Source: Mastigias papua (taxonomy: Eukaryota > Cnidaria > Scyphozoa > Rhizostomeae > Mastigiidae). From it: a DNA stretch of 64,000 nucleotides. Positions within the stretch are counted from its first letter, which is position 1; each line of letters starts with the position of its first letter. The stretch is from contig OZ025273.1 of assembly GCA_964019165.1 (NCBI GenBank), forward strand, positions 10,469,779 to 10,533,778. Direction: 5' to 3'. The notes below the pieces were generated by a model. The model did not search any database and was not told the DNA's origin. It saw nothing but the letters and a program-made list of their open reading frames with translations. A program made the position numbers and the translations under genes. This document shows positions 24,727-38,045 of this stretch, piece by piece.

Positions 24727-25370
24727 GGACCTGTTTATATGAGGTGGGCCAGCTCACTGGAGTGGGCTAGCTCACCTCGGTGGGATAGTTCTAAGTTTGT
24801 GTTCATATGATATTTTTCATCTCACCTTGGTGGGCCAGCCTCAAGTTGAAAATGAGATTCTGTTTGGCGCACTGTTTTTTTCCAGTCTATGCTCTGAGCT
24901 CTCAGTTACGACAAAAGGTTTTATATGGTTGAAATGTGGCCATAAGCAAAAGTATTCTTCTTAGTAATTTGACAACACAGTTAGGTATCGCCATCACTCT
25001 AACTCTGCAGCTTTATGGGCTTGTCTTCTTGTGGAAAATTCGTGAGATTCTGCCACTTCTTTCGAAGCAAGAGACACTTTCGGCAGCCATCTTCTTCTAA
25101 ACGAGTGACTTATTTCCACGCTTGCGCAGTAAAGCCAAAGTCATCTCACCTAAATGGGCTGGCCCACTGCATTGTGTTCATATGGAAAATATTCATCCCA
25201 CTTGAGTGGGATCTCACTTACGATCTAGTGGGAGCTCATCTCAGTGGGCTAGCCCACCTCTCATATGAACGAAACTATGTTTTTTTTATAAGGCTATCAA
25301 CGCAAGTGAGATCTCACTTGAGTGGGCCAGCCCACTTAGGTGGGCTAGCTCACCTCATATGAACAGGCCC
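24727..25370. mobile_element. Non-autonomous DNA transposon with TTA duplication
   Basis: The inverted ends read GG(A/G)CCTGTT(T/C)ATATGAGGTG and are flanked by TTA at 24724-24726 and 25371-25373. Variants of GTGGGCTAGCCCAC and GAGTGGGATCTCACTT recur many times just inside both ends, giving stacked small hairpins. The 115-codon frame inside (25015-25362) is made of these repeats and is not a gene. The 3-bp TWA target suggests a PIF/Harbinger-type MITE. Confidence 0.75.
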
Positions 25371-25373
25371 TTA

Positions 25374-28300
25374 AACTTAAACCTGTAGGTATACTATTTG
25401 TAGGTATAGTATCGTCACCTAAATTGGCTTCAGCTCAAGGGGCTAGACAACAATTGACTTAGGAAACTATCAATCTTTCCCAAGTTTGTTGTTAGAATCT
25501 TTCGCTCTCGTGTTTTTCGGTGTTTTTCGCTTACCTTTAAATGCAAATTGTCACATGTTAGTTTTATCGAATAATTTCATAGCTTTAAATATCTGTACTA
25601 AATATTATAGTTATGAGGTTGATATGTGTTTCCATGCTCCCTGCGCCATCGTGTTGTATTTCTTGTTTGCTCATTGTAAATCTTATATGATTATGCGTGT
25701 AGAAAAACTGCGTGTTTCCTCTCCGCTTCGGCGGATGTTAAGAACCCGTTGCATGGAATTTGCGCTTAAACTATATGTCATTTAAAAGTACTCACTGCGT
25801 ACGTCAAGAATATGCAATAAAATTTGCGGGATTGCGTATGCTAGATAAATTATAACGGAAAACTTGCTTATGAACCCCTTACAACTCGCCAGTGTCTACA
25901 ACCGTAAATGTGATCATGTACGCAGCAGAAATGCTGATTCTTGCATATATTTCTTCGGTGGAGAAACCATAGTATTTGAAACCAACACAATCTAGGGCTG
26001 ACCCTAACCCTGCGCTCCGCAACCCTGTTTCATGAAAAAATAAACAGCGCAGAGTTGGTTACACACAATTTCAACTATAACGGATTCTAAACATCCTCCT
26101 CCGTTTCTCTAGTTCATTCCGGCAGACAGCTTGCAGATCATTCCCCTTAAATTATGGCTCTCTTTTGTTTATTTCCTAGATTATAGATCTCATTCTCTGC
26201 TTTGAAGGTCGCATTCATACTCATCAAGGAATAGCTTTAAAGTAAAATACCTTGGCTTTTCCTCACAGGAATTCTCTTTCAGTTCTTCTTCATTATCATC
26301 TAACTGTTTTCTAATTCAATTTGCGACGACTCTCCAAAAATTTAAATGTACGTAGTAATGTGGAACCCTGAAAACGTGTCCAAGCGATCTCAAAATTCTG
26401 ATAATACTGTGCTTCATGCAGATGCTACAACGTATGACTGGTTGGATTACGGACATGAGATGAGAAGCTTTGAATGCCTTTACGGATTTAAAAATGTTCT
26501 GTCTAAATATGAATATCATAATATGCCCTCCTACAAGAGCAATGAGAAAGCTCTTTCTACATTGTGAATGGAGAAGAAACTGATAACATACATAGATGAG
26601 ACATATAATTATCATTGTTGAATGTTTTGGCACTTTATCCTGTGTTAACAAGAAGCTTTTCGTAATTATCAGCTGGATTTATTATTTAGTGTTATAAGAA
26701 GAAGGCCCTTATCGTTGGCGCCTGTTAAGCGATATTTTTCATATATGTACCATCAATCTTCGAGTTAGGCCCCTGGGGGTTTATATTCAAGTCACATGTT
26801 TACAGCTGTTTTTCTCCCAATGGATGTTGTCAGTGCATTAACAATCTATCACATATACAGTCAGGCCCTGTTTACACTGTACCGGTGCAAGTTTTGATCT
26901 GTAGCAGAAGGTTTTACGATTAGAAGTATACACCGCTCCGACGCACAACTTGAACCGATGCAGTACAGAGTTGTTGCTCCTTAATGGCAAGCACAGAAAA
27001 TGATATGATAGGAGTAGCAAGAAGTGTTACGGGTAGCCCAGAGCAGTGTACACGTTCTGTTACGGATCGAAAGTTGTACCGATACGGCGTAGAAAGGGTC
27101 TTAGCCTCGCAGGATGATCTACTTTCCCTATGCATAGTCATCTCTGACAGTAAAGTTTGGCGTTATTTTGTAACACAATTATGCGATTTTCTGAAGCTAC
27201 ACCCATTTGAAATTACGAAATTTTGTTAGTATATTCGTACATGGTTGATTCTCCCAGTATGCATTACTATGCATTTTTCTTTCTAAACGCAATCTGAGAC
27301 AGTACGTTCCAAGAATAAGCCGACTCTATTATTACTATTGAGAGACCTCATTTTGAGTGTTGATTTTCTAATTTGGCTTCGAGGCCACTTTTGAAATGTC
27401 TTTCGTGTGGTAGCCATACTGTAATAATGGTGGGTACGCATTTAGGCTCTAAGTTTTCGAATTACATCAACACTAATCTAGACCATCCCATCTCAGATAA
27501 TAGCTAGAGTCAGTTAAGCGTGCTTCAAAACTTTGATTAGATGTGAAATGTATTACAGGCATCGAATCATCATAGTTGAAACTGTTAGACCGAAGTTGTT
27601 AGAAACGGCACACGAACTGTTTGTCATCTTGATGTTTCATGAGATATATTAGTAAAGGTACTTATGATTCATAGATCAAATTTGGCTGTGATAAGTTAAT
27701 GAATATTTAAAGGAGAGTTTGCAAGAAGTGGTGCACGTTTCAAAAGGGCACCCTGTTATCAGCTCTGAAAACAAAAATTGTCACGACAATACGCCGAGGA
27801 AAAGGCATAGTCCAGCGTAGGCCGGATGGACTGCACTTTCGGGTTATTTTATGCAGTGTTTTAATATCGGTTAAACAATCAGCTACCGGAGCTAAAGACA
27901 AGTATCGTGAGATTGATTTTTGCAGACCCCATGCATACACATTTGAGTGAAGATATAGGCAGATTTATTTGATGCACTATTGAACTAACCTTTTGATGAC
28001 ATATTCTTGTCTGCAGACTTGGACTGTATGTAGTTCAGTAACGGAGACCATGTTTTGTAAAGTATGCATAAGTGCATTTGTTGTGTATTATTAAAAACAT
28101 CTGTACTACTGACAACATTTAATAAAAGGTCTTCCCATATAAAGAAGATACCACAAATTTTTTAATAAGGTAATATAATTGAGTTACAATGGAGCCCTTT
28201 GTGTACCTGAAAGCTGTTTTCCATGACCAAGCAATTGGAGTCTTTAGTTTATTGCTAATAGATTTTCAAGCAAACTGCTTAGGAAAGTTGTATTTATGAT

Positions 28301-28500
28301 TTTGCATGTCATTAATCACACTGAAAGCAGTCAGCCAGAGCTCAAATTGATGTATGAGAATATTGCAACAGATGTATCATTCTAGCATATAGCATGGTAA
28401 CAAGAAAACAACTGGCATTTGTAGCTCCACACCAGATGCATGTTTTTATATTAAACTAGTCTATAAGGGCCAAAAATCAAAACTTTTAGTACTACAGATT
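25374..28500. other. No gene recognised
   Basis: Gene-poor. TE-like end motifs occur at about 26764 (AGGCCCCTGGGGGTTTATA) and 26862 (CAGGCCCTGTTTACACTG), but partner ends were not found. Open frames are short and overlap on both strands. Confidence 0.45.
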
Positions 28501-28925
28501 TTTTATTTTATATGAAACCTAGCTCAAGACCTAGTACTAAAAGTTTCTTAATTTTTGGCCACATTTTAGTTCAAGAAGTTTCTTAAAAGTTTCTAAATTT
28601 ATTGAACAAAAATTGCATTGAAAACAATATAAAACACATGGATATAGCATACTATTAGCATGATGGCAAACAAAAGAAGTTAGTGTAGTTCTAACTCTAA
28701 ATCAACCTCATGTCCACCAAAGGGATCTTTCTCATCTTTTTCATGCAATTTACTTTAGTTGACACTTGTTAAATCTGTGGAGGGAATATGTGTCCCAAAC
28801 CCCAAACTTTGAATTTGCACAGAAATTTCTGAAGTTTCTTAACTCTTTCATTGTAGTTCTAAAAGTTTCTTAAATTTTAGCATGTCTAGTAATAGGTTGC
28901 TTGTAAACTGGTTTCTTATTAAAAA
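28501..28925. mobile_element. TTTCTTATAA-family repeat, copy 1
   Basis: The copy runs from TATATGAAACCTAGCTCAAG to a GGTTGCTTGTAAACTGGTTTCTTATT end. The ends are imperfect inverted repeats of each other (ATAAGAAACC/GGTTTCTTAT). It shares long similar blocks with the copies at 58330-58620 and 59903-60452. It has no coding capacity. Confidence 0.7.
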
Positions 28926-29333
28926 ATGTATATGCTGAAGAAACAGTAAGAAACTAGAATATAGACTATATACAGATAGAAGTCTTTTTTCATGTAGTAA
29001 ATCTTAATGTCTTTGATTCGGTGTGGAAAAGATTGTATATATATAGATTTTAATTTTGATTTGATTGGGCTTTTTTCATGATGATCAGTGTATGCATATG
29101 TCCACCCAGAAATGCTCAACTTCCAAACATTAAGGCAATTTTTGGTTACAAAATAAGACATAAAGTGAGAAAAACTGTTAGTATTAAGATACCAAAATTT
29201 TCATGCTAAATTAAGAAATTTTCATAGTTTTCATATGTATTCTTAACGTAAGAACATGCATCTTTGATTTAAAAACAAGTGAGAACCTTTTAGTACTAGG
29301 TGCCAATCCAATTTCAAATTTTCCCACTAAAAA

Positions 29334-29569
<236 letters not shown>

Positions 29570-29730
29570 ACTCAAGAGAACAAGCTCAAGACTGTATACA
29601 GATAAACTCAAGACCTCTGCAAACAAACTCAAGACCTCTGCATACCACATATTTGTGGTGTGACCCTCATTAATACAACATTGGATCTATGCCATACAAA
29701 TATGTAGTATGCAGAGGTCTTTAGTTTGTT
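29570..29730. repeat. Short direct and inverted repeats of AACTCAAGACCTCTGCA
   Basis: AAACTCAAGACCTCTGCA occurs twice in tandem at about 29603-29643. A related AGTATGCAGAGGTCTTTAG lies inverted at about 29706. The palindrome ACCACATATTTGTGGT lies between. Confidence 0.6.
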
Positions 29731-30010
29731 GTGCACTGAGATTTTTCAGCAAGACCAAGAGCTTATGCATGGAAGTATAATACAAAAGTTCTAATCCATG
29801 CAGTATTGTTGAGCCATTTGCAAAAGACTGTGAAATACAAAGTTTCTAATTCTAGACCTGTTGTGAGTAGATTTTGCTCAGCACTATAGCCTTAGCAATG
29901 TGTGTATCAGGACAATTATAGCTGAGACATACTCGTCAATTTTGTGGGAATTTTGTGCAGAGTATCTGGGTCCCTTTTGTTGATTGGGATCACAACATTT
30001 TCTGCTTGTT

Positions 30011-30013
30011 ATG
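30011..30013 (+). CDS. RPL7A: Tentative first coding exon (ATG only) of RPL7A
   Basis: ATG abuts a possible donor GTTTAAG, giving a 212-nt intron before the well-supported exon at 30226. A pyrimidine run CCCTTTTGTT at about 29972-29981 could be the start of a TOP-type transcript. The donor is weaker than the others in the gene, so this is a guess from gene structure. Confidence 0.35.
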
Positions 30014-33000
30014 GTTTAAGGCTTGCTATGAGCTTTATCAGAAGTAATGCCTCACCTTTGAAGTAAAGTTTGTGTCTCATTTCCTGGCTAGAACTTAAAC
30101 ATGTTGTTTTAGCTTGTGTTACCAACAGGTATACCTGGACTTTGTTTTTGCTGGCAACTCACTTGGGTGTAAAATGTTAGGAATCAGTATTAAAGTCAAT
30201 AAATGGATATTTTTGCTCTCTTCAGCCTATGAAAACAAAGAAGATCAAGGTAAAGAAGGTTGCTGCAGCACCTTACTCAACCACCAAATCCCTGCCAAAG
30301 AAGAAAGCTGTCAATCCATTAATTGAAAAGAGGCCAAAGAATTTTGGAATTGGTATATTTGCTTTCTTGTAGATATTTTGTCCTTAGTTTGCTGAATTTC
30401 CCTTATTGGAAAGTGGGATAGTTATGCTAGAGTTCCCAAATTTGCAGCAGAAAATTTTTAATACAGAATCACTTCAAGTGTGAACTTGTTTTTAGTAAAG
30501 CCTTGTTTTCATTTGGTGTAATTTGTCTGTGACGGTTGCAGATCTTGATCTGTGATCATCTCCAACTATTGTCTGCAGTCTGAAGAGTCCAAGTGAGAAG
30601 ATGAACTCTGTTTGTGTACACAAGCTGGTTTTTGAGTCTTTATGTAAACTGATTCCGAACTACTGGTGTGTACTTTTGATATGTTGACAGTACTTTGTCA
30701 TCTTTGGTTCTAAGCTGGATTGTAATCATTATCTTGAAAACCTTAACTTGCTTAACTTCCCTGTGCCTTTACAATCAAAATCTACCAATCCATAGGTGCT
30801 GATGTTCAACCAAAAAGAGACTTGACAAGATATGTGAAATGGCCTAAGTACATCCGGCTTCAAAGGCAAAAACGTATTCTTTATCAGAGACTTAAGGTCC
30901 CACCAGCAATCAACCAATTCACTCAAACACTTGATAAAAACACAGCTACCCAGCTGTTCAAATTGCTTCACAAGTACAGACCAGAGACCAAAGCTCAGAA
31001 GAAGGCTAGGCTCACGAAGATTGCTGAGAAAAAGGCTGAGGGGAAAGAGGAAGCACCTGGAAAGAAGCCAGTTGTAGTTAAATATGGAATAAACCACATT
31101 ACAAATTTGGTTGAAAGCAAAAAGGCACAGCTGGTTGTTATTGCTCATGATGTAGATCCAATTGAGGTTCATGTCATATATTTTCAGAGGATTATTTGTC
31201 TTTGGTTTGTTTTTTGATTTACCTATGTGATGTGGCAAGTAAATTGTTTACAATAAGGGCAAATGTCTGGTTAGATAATTTGCTTGTTTGCTATATAGGA
31301 AGTTGGCATTTCAAGACATATCTTTAGGGCCATAGTGTGGGTGCTTTCTTAAGCAATGCCCACCAGCAGATAGGTGCCTGCAATACTAAGGGGTAGCATG
31401 AGCGGGGTTGATGAAAGGAATCAGCCACTCATTCTTGCATATGAAATTTCCTAGGGGAAGTGCCCTGTCTACCAGACACTCACTGGCATATGAACTATGC
31501 ATAAGACTTGTCTGCGGTTTTACTATTTATATTGCAGTGATTTCCATATGTTTTCAAATCCAAGACTAATAGAACAGCTTTATTCTGTAAGCACTGAATT
31601 GTAGGATGTTGAGCATATAACATGACTGCTGACTGCTAGTACCAAAAAAATCACACCAAAAGCTGTTGCGATCCAAGTGCTCTTAATATAGGAGCCACTT
31701 GTCAAGTATTCTTTCTTGAGGAATGTTGCTGTGCTGTGCTCTTGCACACTACTTAGCAATATGTATTTGAAATATGCATGGCTCTTTTCAGGCACCTTTC
31801 AGCACTATCTTATCTTCATTATAGCTAGCATGCTTTGTAAATGCCTCCTCCAGCCTCCCAAGGCCTTGGGTTTTATTGGGGAACCTACTCTTGAGTACTG
31901 AATAATTGTCTCCTTCCCTGATTGTTTCTTTTTAACTTTTGTTCCTAACCCCCGCACTTATTCCACACCCCCATTTATTAATTTTGAAAATCCTTTAGTG
32001 AAATTGTGTTTTTCCCAGGGACTATTTTCGTTTACTTAGAGACTAACCAGAAATATATTGAATAATGGCTAGCACTACAACTATAATTTCCTTTGCCTTG
32101 CTTTTTATTGACAATTCACAAGTAGTCAGTCTTCCTAAGTTGTCCTCCACAATCTTTTTGTATTCTGATTTCCAACCCCAACCCCATTTGTTCCAACCCC
32201 CCAGTTATTACTTTTCAAAGTATTTTCCAATCCCCCATTATTCCCACCCCCATGGGGACCCATTTATTTGGTACTCAAGAATACTTACAAATTCCTCTTA
32301 AATGTAAACATTGTGTAATTTGTACAATAGAAATTCACTAGCTATTTGAACCATTTTGTATTGTGTAATCTGAATTTATTGCCTTTTTGTCTCATGTAGA
32401 TTGTTGTTTGGTTACCAGCCCTTTGTAGAAAGATGGGCGTCCCATACTGTATTGTCAAAGGAAAAGCCAGGTAATCTATTTATTAAAGATTTCAAGTGAT
32501 GTGTCAATTCAATAAAATTTTCAATATTACAGAAGCAAAACTTTGCTTGTTACTGTCTGTTTTTTGTATTAAACTCGTCTGTGGTTTGACGTTTGTATTT
32601 GCAGGAATTTGTCAAAATCATACAGTATTAGCTAAGCATTTATGTCATAGCTAGAGCACCACCCTATGCTGTTTTTGTTAGTTGAGCACTGCATGTTTTT
32701 AGAAAGCATGCAGGTTTATGTCTATAACTTTTAGTTCTACCACACCCATAATTTGAACTTTGGAGTTGTGTTTTGCTGTATTTATCATATCAGACATAAT
32801 GCTTTGAATTATGTAAAAAAATAGTAAATCTTTGAAATAGTACACATTTATGTAATTGGAAAATGTGTTAGGGTTAGCTTCACTAGTAATTTACTATACA
32901 TACAACTGAACAAGAAACATGGCTACTGTTCTAAAAGCTATGTAATTGTGTGTTTACCATTCCTCCCTTAGAAGGGGACTGAAGAAGATATGTTTGATAT

Positions 33001-34795
33001 ACAGCACAAAGAGAAGTTGCACTTCTGTCCTTTCATTTCATTGTTCATTCAAAATTGTTTATGTGCCGTACCCCCATGAATCAGTATGAGTGTTTTTCAG
33101 GGGGATATGCTAAGAAAACCCAATGTTGCTATGGAAACTTAGAAGTAAAAGGGGACATTTGTTAAGGTTTTGTATAAACTATCACGTGACCATATTCAAT
33201 GTTTGTAAGGCCAGGGAAAATCAAACAAAACTGTGTTTTAAGGACAGCCAGAAAAACTCGGGAACAGTCAGCAAATTATATTGAAACTTGAAGAAAATCA
33301 TGACAAAGTCAGCAATTTTTATCATCCATGCAAACGAATTCTTTAGTGCATAATAGACAACTCTATACAGCACACAGATTTTGATATCTTTTCCTGCTTG
33401 AGAAATTAGTTGACCAGAGAGCCTCCTTTTCATACGGTAAATAGAAAAATGTGTTCAAGTACTAAATTTTAGAAGTTGGGTCAGTCGCATCATTTGTAAT
33501 AATAGTTGGTTATGACAAATCTAATGTATATCTGATTTGCAGTCAGGACAAACACCTTCATTTTGAGGAGAAAAGTCAGGAAAAAATATTAGGCAGGGCA
33601 GGATGTGTATGAACCGTGCATAGGAACTTGAGAATAGGGAACTTACTTGCCTGTCCTGAGACAGAACTTGCTTAGAATTCCATGTTTTGCCAAAAACTAG
33701 CAATAACAGTTTTGAAATAATTTTGAAGTGTGTTTAAATTAAAGCTGGGAAACGATGCCTGGTAATAGAGGAGTGTATTTTTGCGAGTGGACTGTTCTAA
33801 TTGGTTAGCTTATTCGGGTATCCGTTGGCTAGTTGAAAACAATGCCATCCCCAATTTTGTATACTTTTGGTACGGTGACATCGATCATCATGCTTGGGTT
33901 TTCGCTGATGAGTGTCCTGTGAAGAAGTATGCACTTCACTATTGTCTGTATGCTTTGCCTCTCTTAATATAATTACTCCGTTTTGTCCTACGAAGAATTC
34001 ACACTTTCTATGCAAATTATTAGAACAAGCAGTCCAGAAAAAGTCACGGCTTCGCGGCTCTGAGCCGGAGGAAGATTTTGCTGTCTATATTGTATTTGAG
34101 GAAGGTTTAGTAATGTGTATCAACAACCCAGTTTCAGCAAAGTTTTCAAGTAATTTGAAATTGACTATGAAAGGCATAGCCCTTCTACAGTACAATTTTT
34201 CGAGACATGCACAATGCAGAGTTCAAGAAGTTTGGCTATTCTTGACTTTCTGAAAAGAGGAAGGTTTGTGATAAAGACAGTCGGAGGAAGGTTGGAACTT
34301 TTTCTGGATTCTGAGAACAAGTTAATCTTTCTAAGTGTTAGTAGCATATTAGTCTTAGGATTTAACTAGATTTGGTTTTTGCACTCTCAGAATGGCAACT
34401 GTTACCAATACACGACTAGTGCAGTGTTTTTAGGCATTTGAACTCACAAGTGGCAGACCATGGTATCAGCATTTCCGTCCTTTTCTCCTAGTATGTACCA
34501 CCCTTCAGCTTCCACTGTAGTGTAGAATCTCCTGTTTTTATCACATTCCATTTCATCCACTTGTAGACTTGGAAAGCTCGTCCACAAGAAAACAGCAACT
34601 GCGGTATGTTTGACTTCAACAAGACAGGAGGACAAACACAATTTGGAGAAGATCTGCGAAAGTGTAAAATCAAATTACAATGACCGAGTTGATGAGATTC
34701 GTCGTCAATGGGGAGGCGGAGTAATGGGAAACAAATCGCAAGCAAAAGTTTTGAAGCTTGAAAAAGCGAAGGCTAAAGAACTCAGAATGGCATAA
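30011..34795 (+). CDS. RPL7A: Ribosomal protein eL8 (L7a), large subunit
   Basis: This is a component of the 60S cytosolic ribosomal subunit that binds rRNA. Coding exons are 30226-30352, 30796-31166, 32400-32470 and 34567-34795 (stop TAA). They join in frame to 265 residues, or 266 with an initiator Met from a first exon; human L7a has 266. Recognisable blocks are [75 protein letters not shown] and LEKAKAKEL. The residue before the exon-2 Met is Pro, so the true start is most likely an ATG at the very end of a short first exon, as in vertebrate RPL7A. The ATG at 30011-30013, directly followed by GTTTAAG, is my tentative choice. Otherwise translation would start at 30229. Confidence 0.95.
30796..31166 (+). 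CDS. RPL7A: RPL7A exon: central RNA-binding region
   Basis: The 371-nt exon starts after ATCCATAG with the last two bases of a Gly codon and ends phase 0 after DPIE. It holds the most conserved half of the protein, including the start of the L7Ae/L30e-like fold ([16 protein letters not shown]). Confidence 0.95.
32400..32470 (+). CDS. RPL7A: RPL7A exon: L7Ae fold segment
   Basis: The 71-nt exon encodes [20 protein letters not shown] and GKA, then ends within an Arg codon that the next exon completes. Confidence 0.93.
34567..34795 (+). CDS. RPL7A: RPL7A terminal exon
   Basis: The acceptor is TTGTAG. The exon encodes [13 protein letters not shown] through [12 protein letters not shown] to [10 protein letters not shown] and TAA. 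The preceding intron is about 2.1 kb, long for a ribosomal protein gene. Confidence 0.93.
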
Positions 34796-35440
34796 AACAG
34801 AATTTTGCATTTGATAACATAGCTACATACAAATTGAATATCTTTTTTCCTATAGCATGTTTCTCTCAGTTCTCTGATATTCAGTTCCAGGTCATGTCTT
34901 TTCCTGTATTGTGACGGTAAAACATCGACTCACTCTTTATTAGTTCTAAGGACATTTGAATTTTTCCCATTAATTTTATTATTAGGTAAAAGTTAACAAT
35001 ATCAGTTGCATCACAGACTTTTCATTAGGAAAGGGGCAGCTTCTGTTAGCAGATGTGTTTCGCATCATTTGGGGCTATACCCACTACCCCCAAAGCACAT
35101 GAAACTGCCACCAGGCGTAAACAGACAGCTGATCTGATAGAACATCTGTTTGAAATTCTCTTCTTACAACTGAAAGATCTTTGTTGAGAGGAAAGCTGTA
35201 TCGCCACCTGGAACTGAGATGAACGGAAGCTCAAAATAGAATGTGCTAAATATACTCTCGAAGTAATAGTCTGGAGTTACCAGAATGTATGAAAGTTCAT
35301 TAGTAGTTTTGGAAGTCGGATTTACTGGAAGGAAAATTGATATTGTCGTACAAATACCTGATCTCATTCACCAACCATATGCGAGTTTATTACTTTCCCC
35401 AACGAGGTATGTACATCCCACCAATCAAGAGCAGTATTTT
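34796..35440. other. RPL7A 3' flank
   Basis: Contains the 3' UTR. No clear AATAAA was found. Nothing else was recognised. Confidence 0.5.
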
Positions 35441-35659
35441 AGGCATAGTTTAGACGGCGCATTTTGAGCGAAGCGAATTAAATTATCGCCCTTCAGAAAA
35501 ACCTTAGTGTCAATTAAATTTGCTCATAATTCGCTGTCTAAATTCAAGAACGAATCGAATTATTAAATTCGTTCATAATTCACCCATGAGAGCGAATTAT
35601 GTGCGAATTTAATTGTATTTGATTCGCTCTTCTCAAAATGCGCTGTCTAAACTATGCCT
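35441..35659. mobile_element. Small MITE with 28-bp terminal inverted repeats
   Basis: AGGCATAGTTTAGAC(G/A)GCGC, then ATTTTGAG, occurs at the left end, and its reverse complement ends at 35659. Inside, AGCGAATTAAATT-like words recur in both orientations. At 219 bp and non-coding, it is a typical MITE. The target duplication is ambiguous. Confidence 0.8.
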
Positions 35660-37538
35660 TATAGTTGTTATTATATCAAACCGGCTTATAAAAAGTCGAG
35701 TGCCGTAATCAGAAACTTTAGTGTGAAAGAGAATTTCTCCAAAAAGAATATTTACCTTCAAGTACTATATTTGTACATGAAAGCGATAAAGAACTTGGTT
35801 AACAAGACTTCAGTTTGTTCGTTTTTCAGTTGGAATGTGTATGGATAATCGCATTTTCTTGGCTTTGATATCCACTTGATTTTTACTGAAAATCCATGAC
35901 TTCAAAATCCATCGAGAAAACATCAACAGTGGATGTGGCGGCATACTAGGACCATAGGAAGACTGGCTAAGAGCACCGACCCCACTTTCAACGAAATAAA
36001 CCTATGACAAATAAACTTAAACGTTGACCTAGGATGACATTGTAGTTTTTCTTCGTTGCTGTTTTGAAATAATTTTAGGCCGTATATCCCTAGATGTGAC
36101 CAAGGATGTGACTTTTGTACATTGCTAATTATGAGTGAAGTGTTTGTATGAACATATGCACATAGTGGCGGAGCAGGTTTTTCTTAAAATTTAAAACACC
36201 ATGTAACTCCATTGTCTTTTTGTGCTGCAGACCAAAACGCGATCGCTTACGCGCCATCAACAGTGGTTATCAAGGTAGCATTAAAGCAAGAAATCGATCG
36301 ACATTGACTCTGCAACTCGCTTTTCCTCATAATGCAAGAAGTCTGATAGCTTAAGCTGAAAATATGAAGGTTTGAAATTTTAAACAATATTTTTAAATTT
36401 TTGTATTAACCCTGGTTGGAATTACTTATTCCGTTATTTACGTGCTTGTCTATTGGGGTTCTAACGGAGTTGATTGTGAATCCCTGATTCGTTGTGGATT
36501 GTGTACGTTATTCAACCCTACCCCCGACAGTTTTTGGGTGTTATTATCAATAAACTTTCTGAAGAGGTTTGTTTAATAAAGAACAATTGTATGGACACCA
36601 AAATTCATCCCAGAAATGCTTAGAATTGGGGGGTGCCCACGGAAGGAAAGAAAATGGATAAAATTTACCATATTAAAATTCCTAACCACCTCATTGGACC
36701 TTCGCAGTCAGCTTTGTTACCAGAGATGAGATTTAGAAATAATAAAGCCTTCGGTTTTGTGATCTCGGTTTTAGTGGTTAAATGGAACTGGAAGGTAAGG
36801 AAAAACATTGCTTTCATATTTTAGCTGACATATGAAAAATATATTTATCGGATATGCTTTCATAGAACTAAACAGCGAAGGGAACATCAATATACTATTG
36901 TTGCCAGCAGTGCTGATAATAATTTAATTGCTGAAATCAGCTGGTTTTAAATAAAGATATCTTTCTTCCTTTAATAAAGCATAGCGTTCCCAAGGTATTA
37001 AATTGGTGGCCTTTATACACTCATGTTTGTTTGTCGTTTGCCAACAGCTTGCTTTCTTTACGCCATTTTTTCGATGGGACCATCTTTCAACAGTTACATC
37101 TGTTATCTATGTACCCTGTATCTCGGTACTTCGATAATGGGACCACTCTCAGGGTACCCGGATTTCCTGACACATTTTGACTTGTTTATGGTGATGCTCA
37201 CTGGATTATACGAACAAACAGTACCATCAGAGTTGAAATTTTCTCAGTAGTGATATCACACAAGCTGTTAGTTTGTAGAGAAAACTGTTACGAAACATTA
37301 TGAAATTGTGCTTTAATCACCATATCCACTATCGCAGAATTTTTCGTAATGTTCTCGCAAACGTTCCTCGTTCCTTATTTCCGCAGATATCATGAACATT
37401 CATTCTTGCCCATACTTATCCATCCCCCCGCCGTACGGGACAAAAGTCTAAAAAGAATAATATATGGCTTATTTGTAACGATTTGGGTTTATCTTAAACG
37501 TTTGGCATTGAATATTGTAATATTTGTCTCTATCATCA
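35660..37538. other. No gene recognised
   Basis: AT-rich intergenic DNA with short frames only. Confidence 0.5.
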
Positions 37539-37902
37539 TCGTCGTCTTCGTCATCATCATCATCATCATCATCATTGTCTGTCTGTCTGTCTGTCTTTCC
37601 CGTACGCCCCTTACGGGGCCTAGGCTGACCCTGGGGTCAGTGGTGCCTTCAAATTGTTTAGAAGAGGTGATTGAGCCGGCTACACTCAATCCACTCTGCT
37701 ACCCCAACAGCTACTTATCAGAGCTGCAGCCTGAAACTGCTGTGCCTGACTTTCACTGAAGGGGCCTGGTTGGACAGTTTGCCACAGGTCGTCAACATCT
37801 GCCACAATTCTGAATCTCTGCGAAATGAATCACTATCAACTTAAGGGCAGAGTCTGTCTGTGCCCGCTTGCAACCACGAGGAGGTCTCCAACCATGGGCT
37901 AA

Positions 37903-37947
<45 letters not shown>

Positions 37948-37948
37948 T

Positions 37949-38045
<97 letters not shown>
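37539..38045. repeat. Two (CAT)n arrays bracketing a 320-bp GC-richer segment
   Basis: (ATC)n at about 37539-37577 is followed by CTGT repeats, then a GC-richer non-coding segment opening with the hairpin GCCCCTTACGGGGC. That segment ends in CCAACCATGGGC directly before an ATC array of about 140 bp (37902-38045). The segment resembles a retroposon body with a simple-repeat tail, but no polymerase III boxes were recognised. Long Met, Ile or Ser frames here are artefacts. Confidence 0.6.

Noticed and set aside
25015..25362. 115-codon + strand frame with repeated HLSGLAH
   Set aside because: The repeats are the GTGGGCTAGC words of the MITE at 24727-25370, not protein repeats.
30014..34566. C/D-box snoRNAs in RPL7A introns (present in vertebrate RPL7A)
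   Set aside because: TGATGA-like words (for example at about 31410 and 33907) lack a properly spaced D box and terminal stem, so none could be called by eye. A snoRNA scan would settle it.
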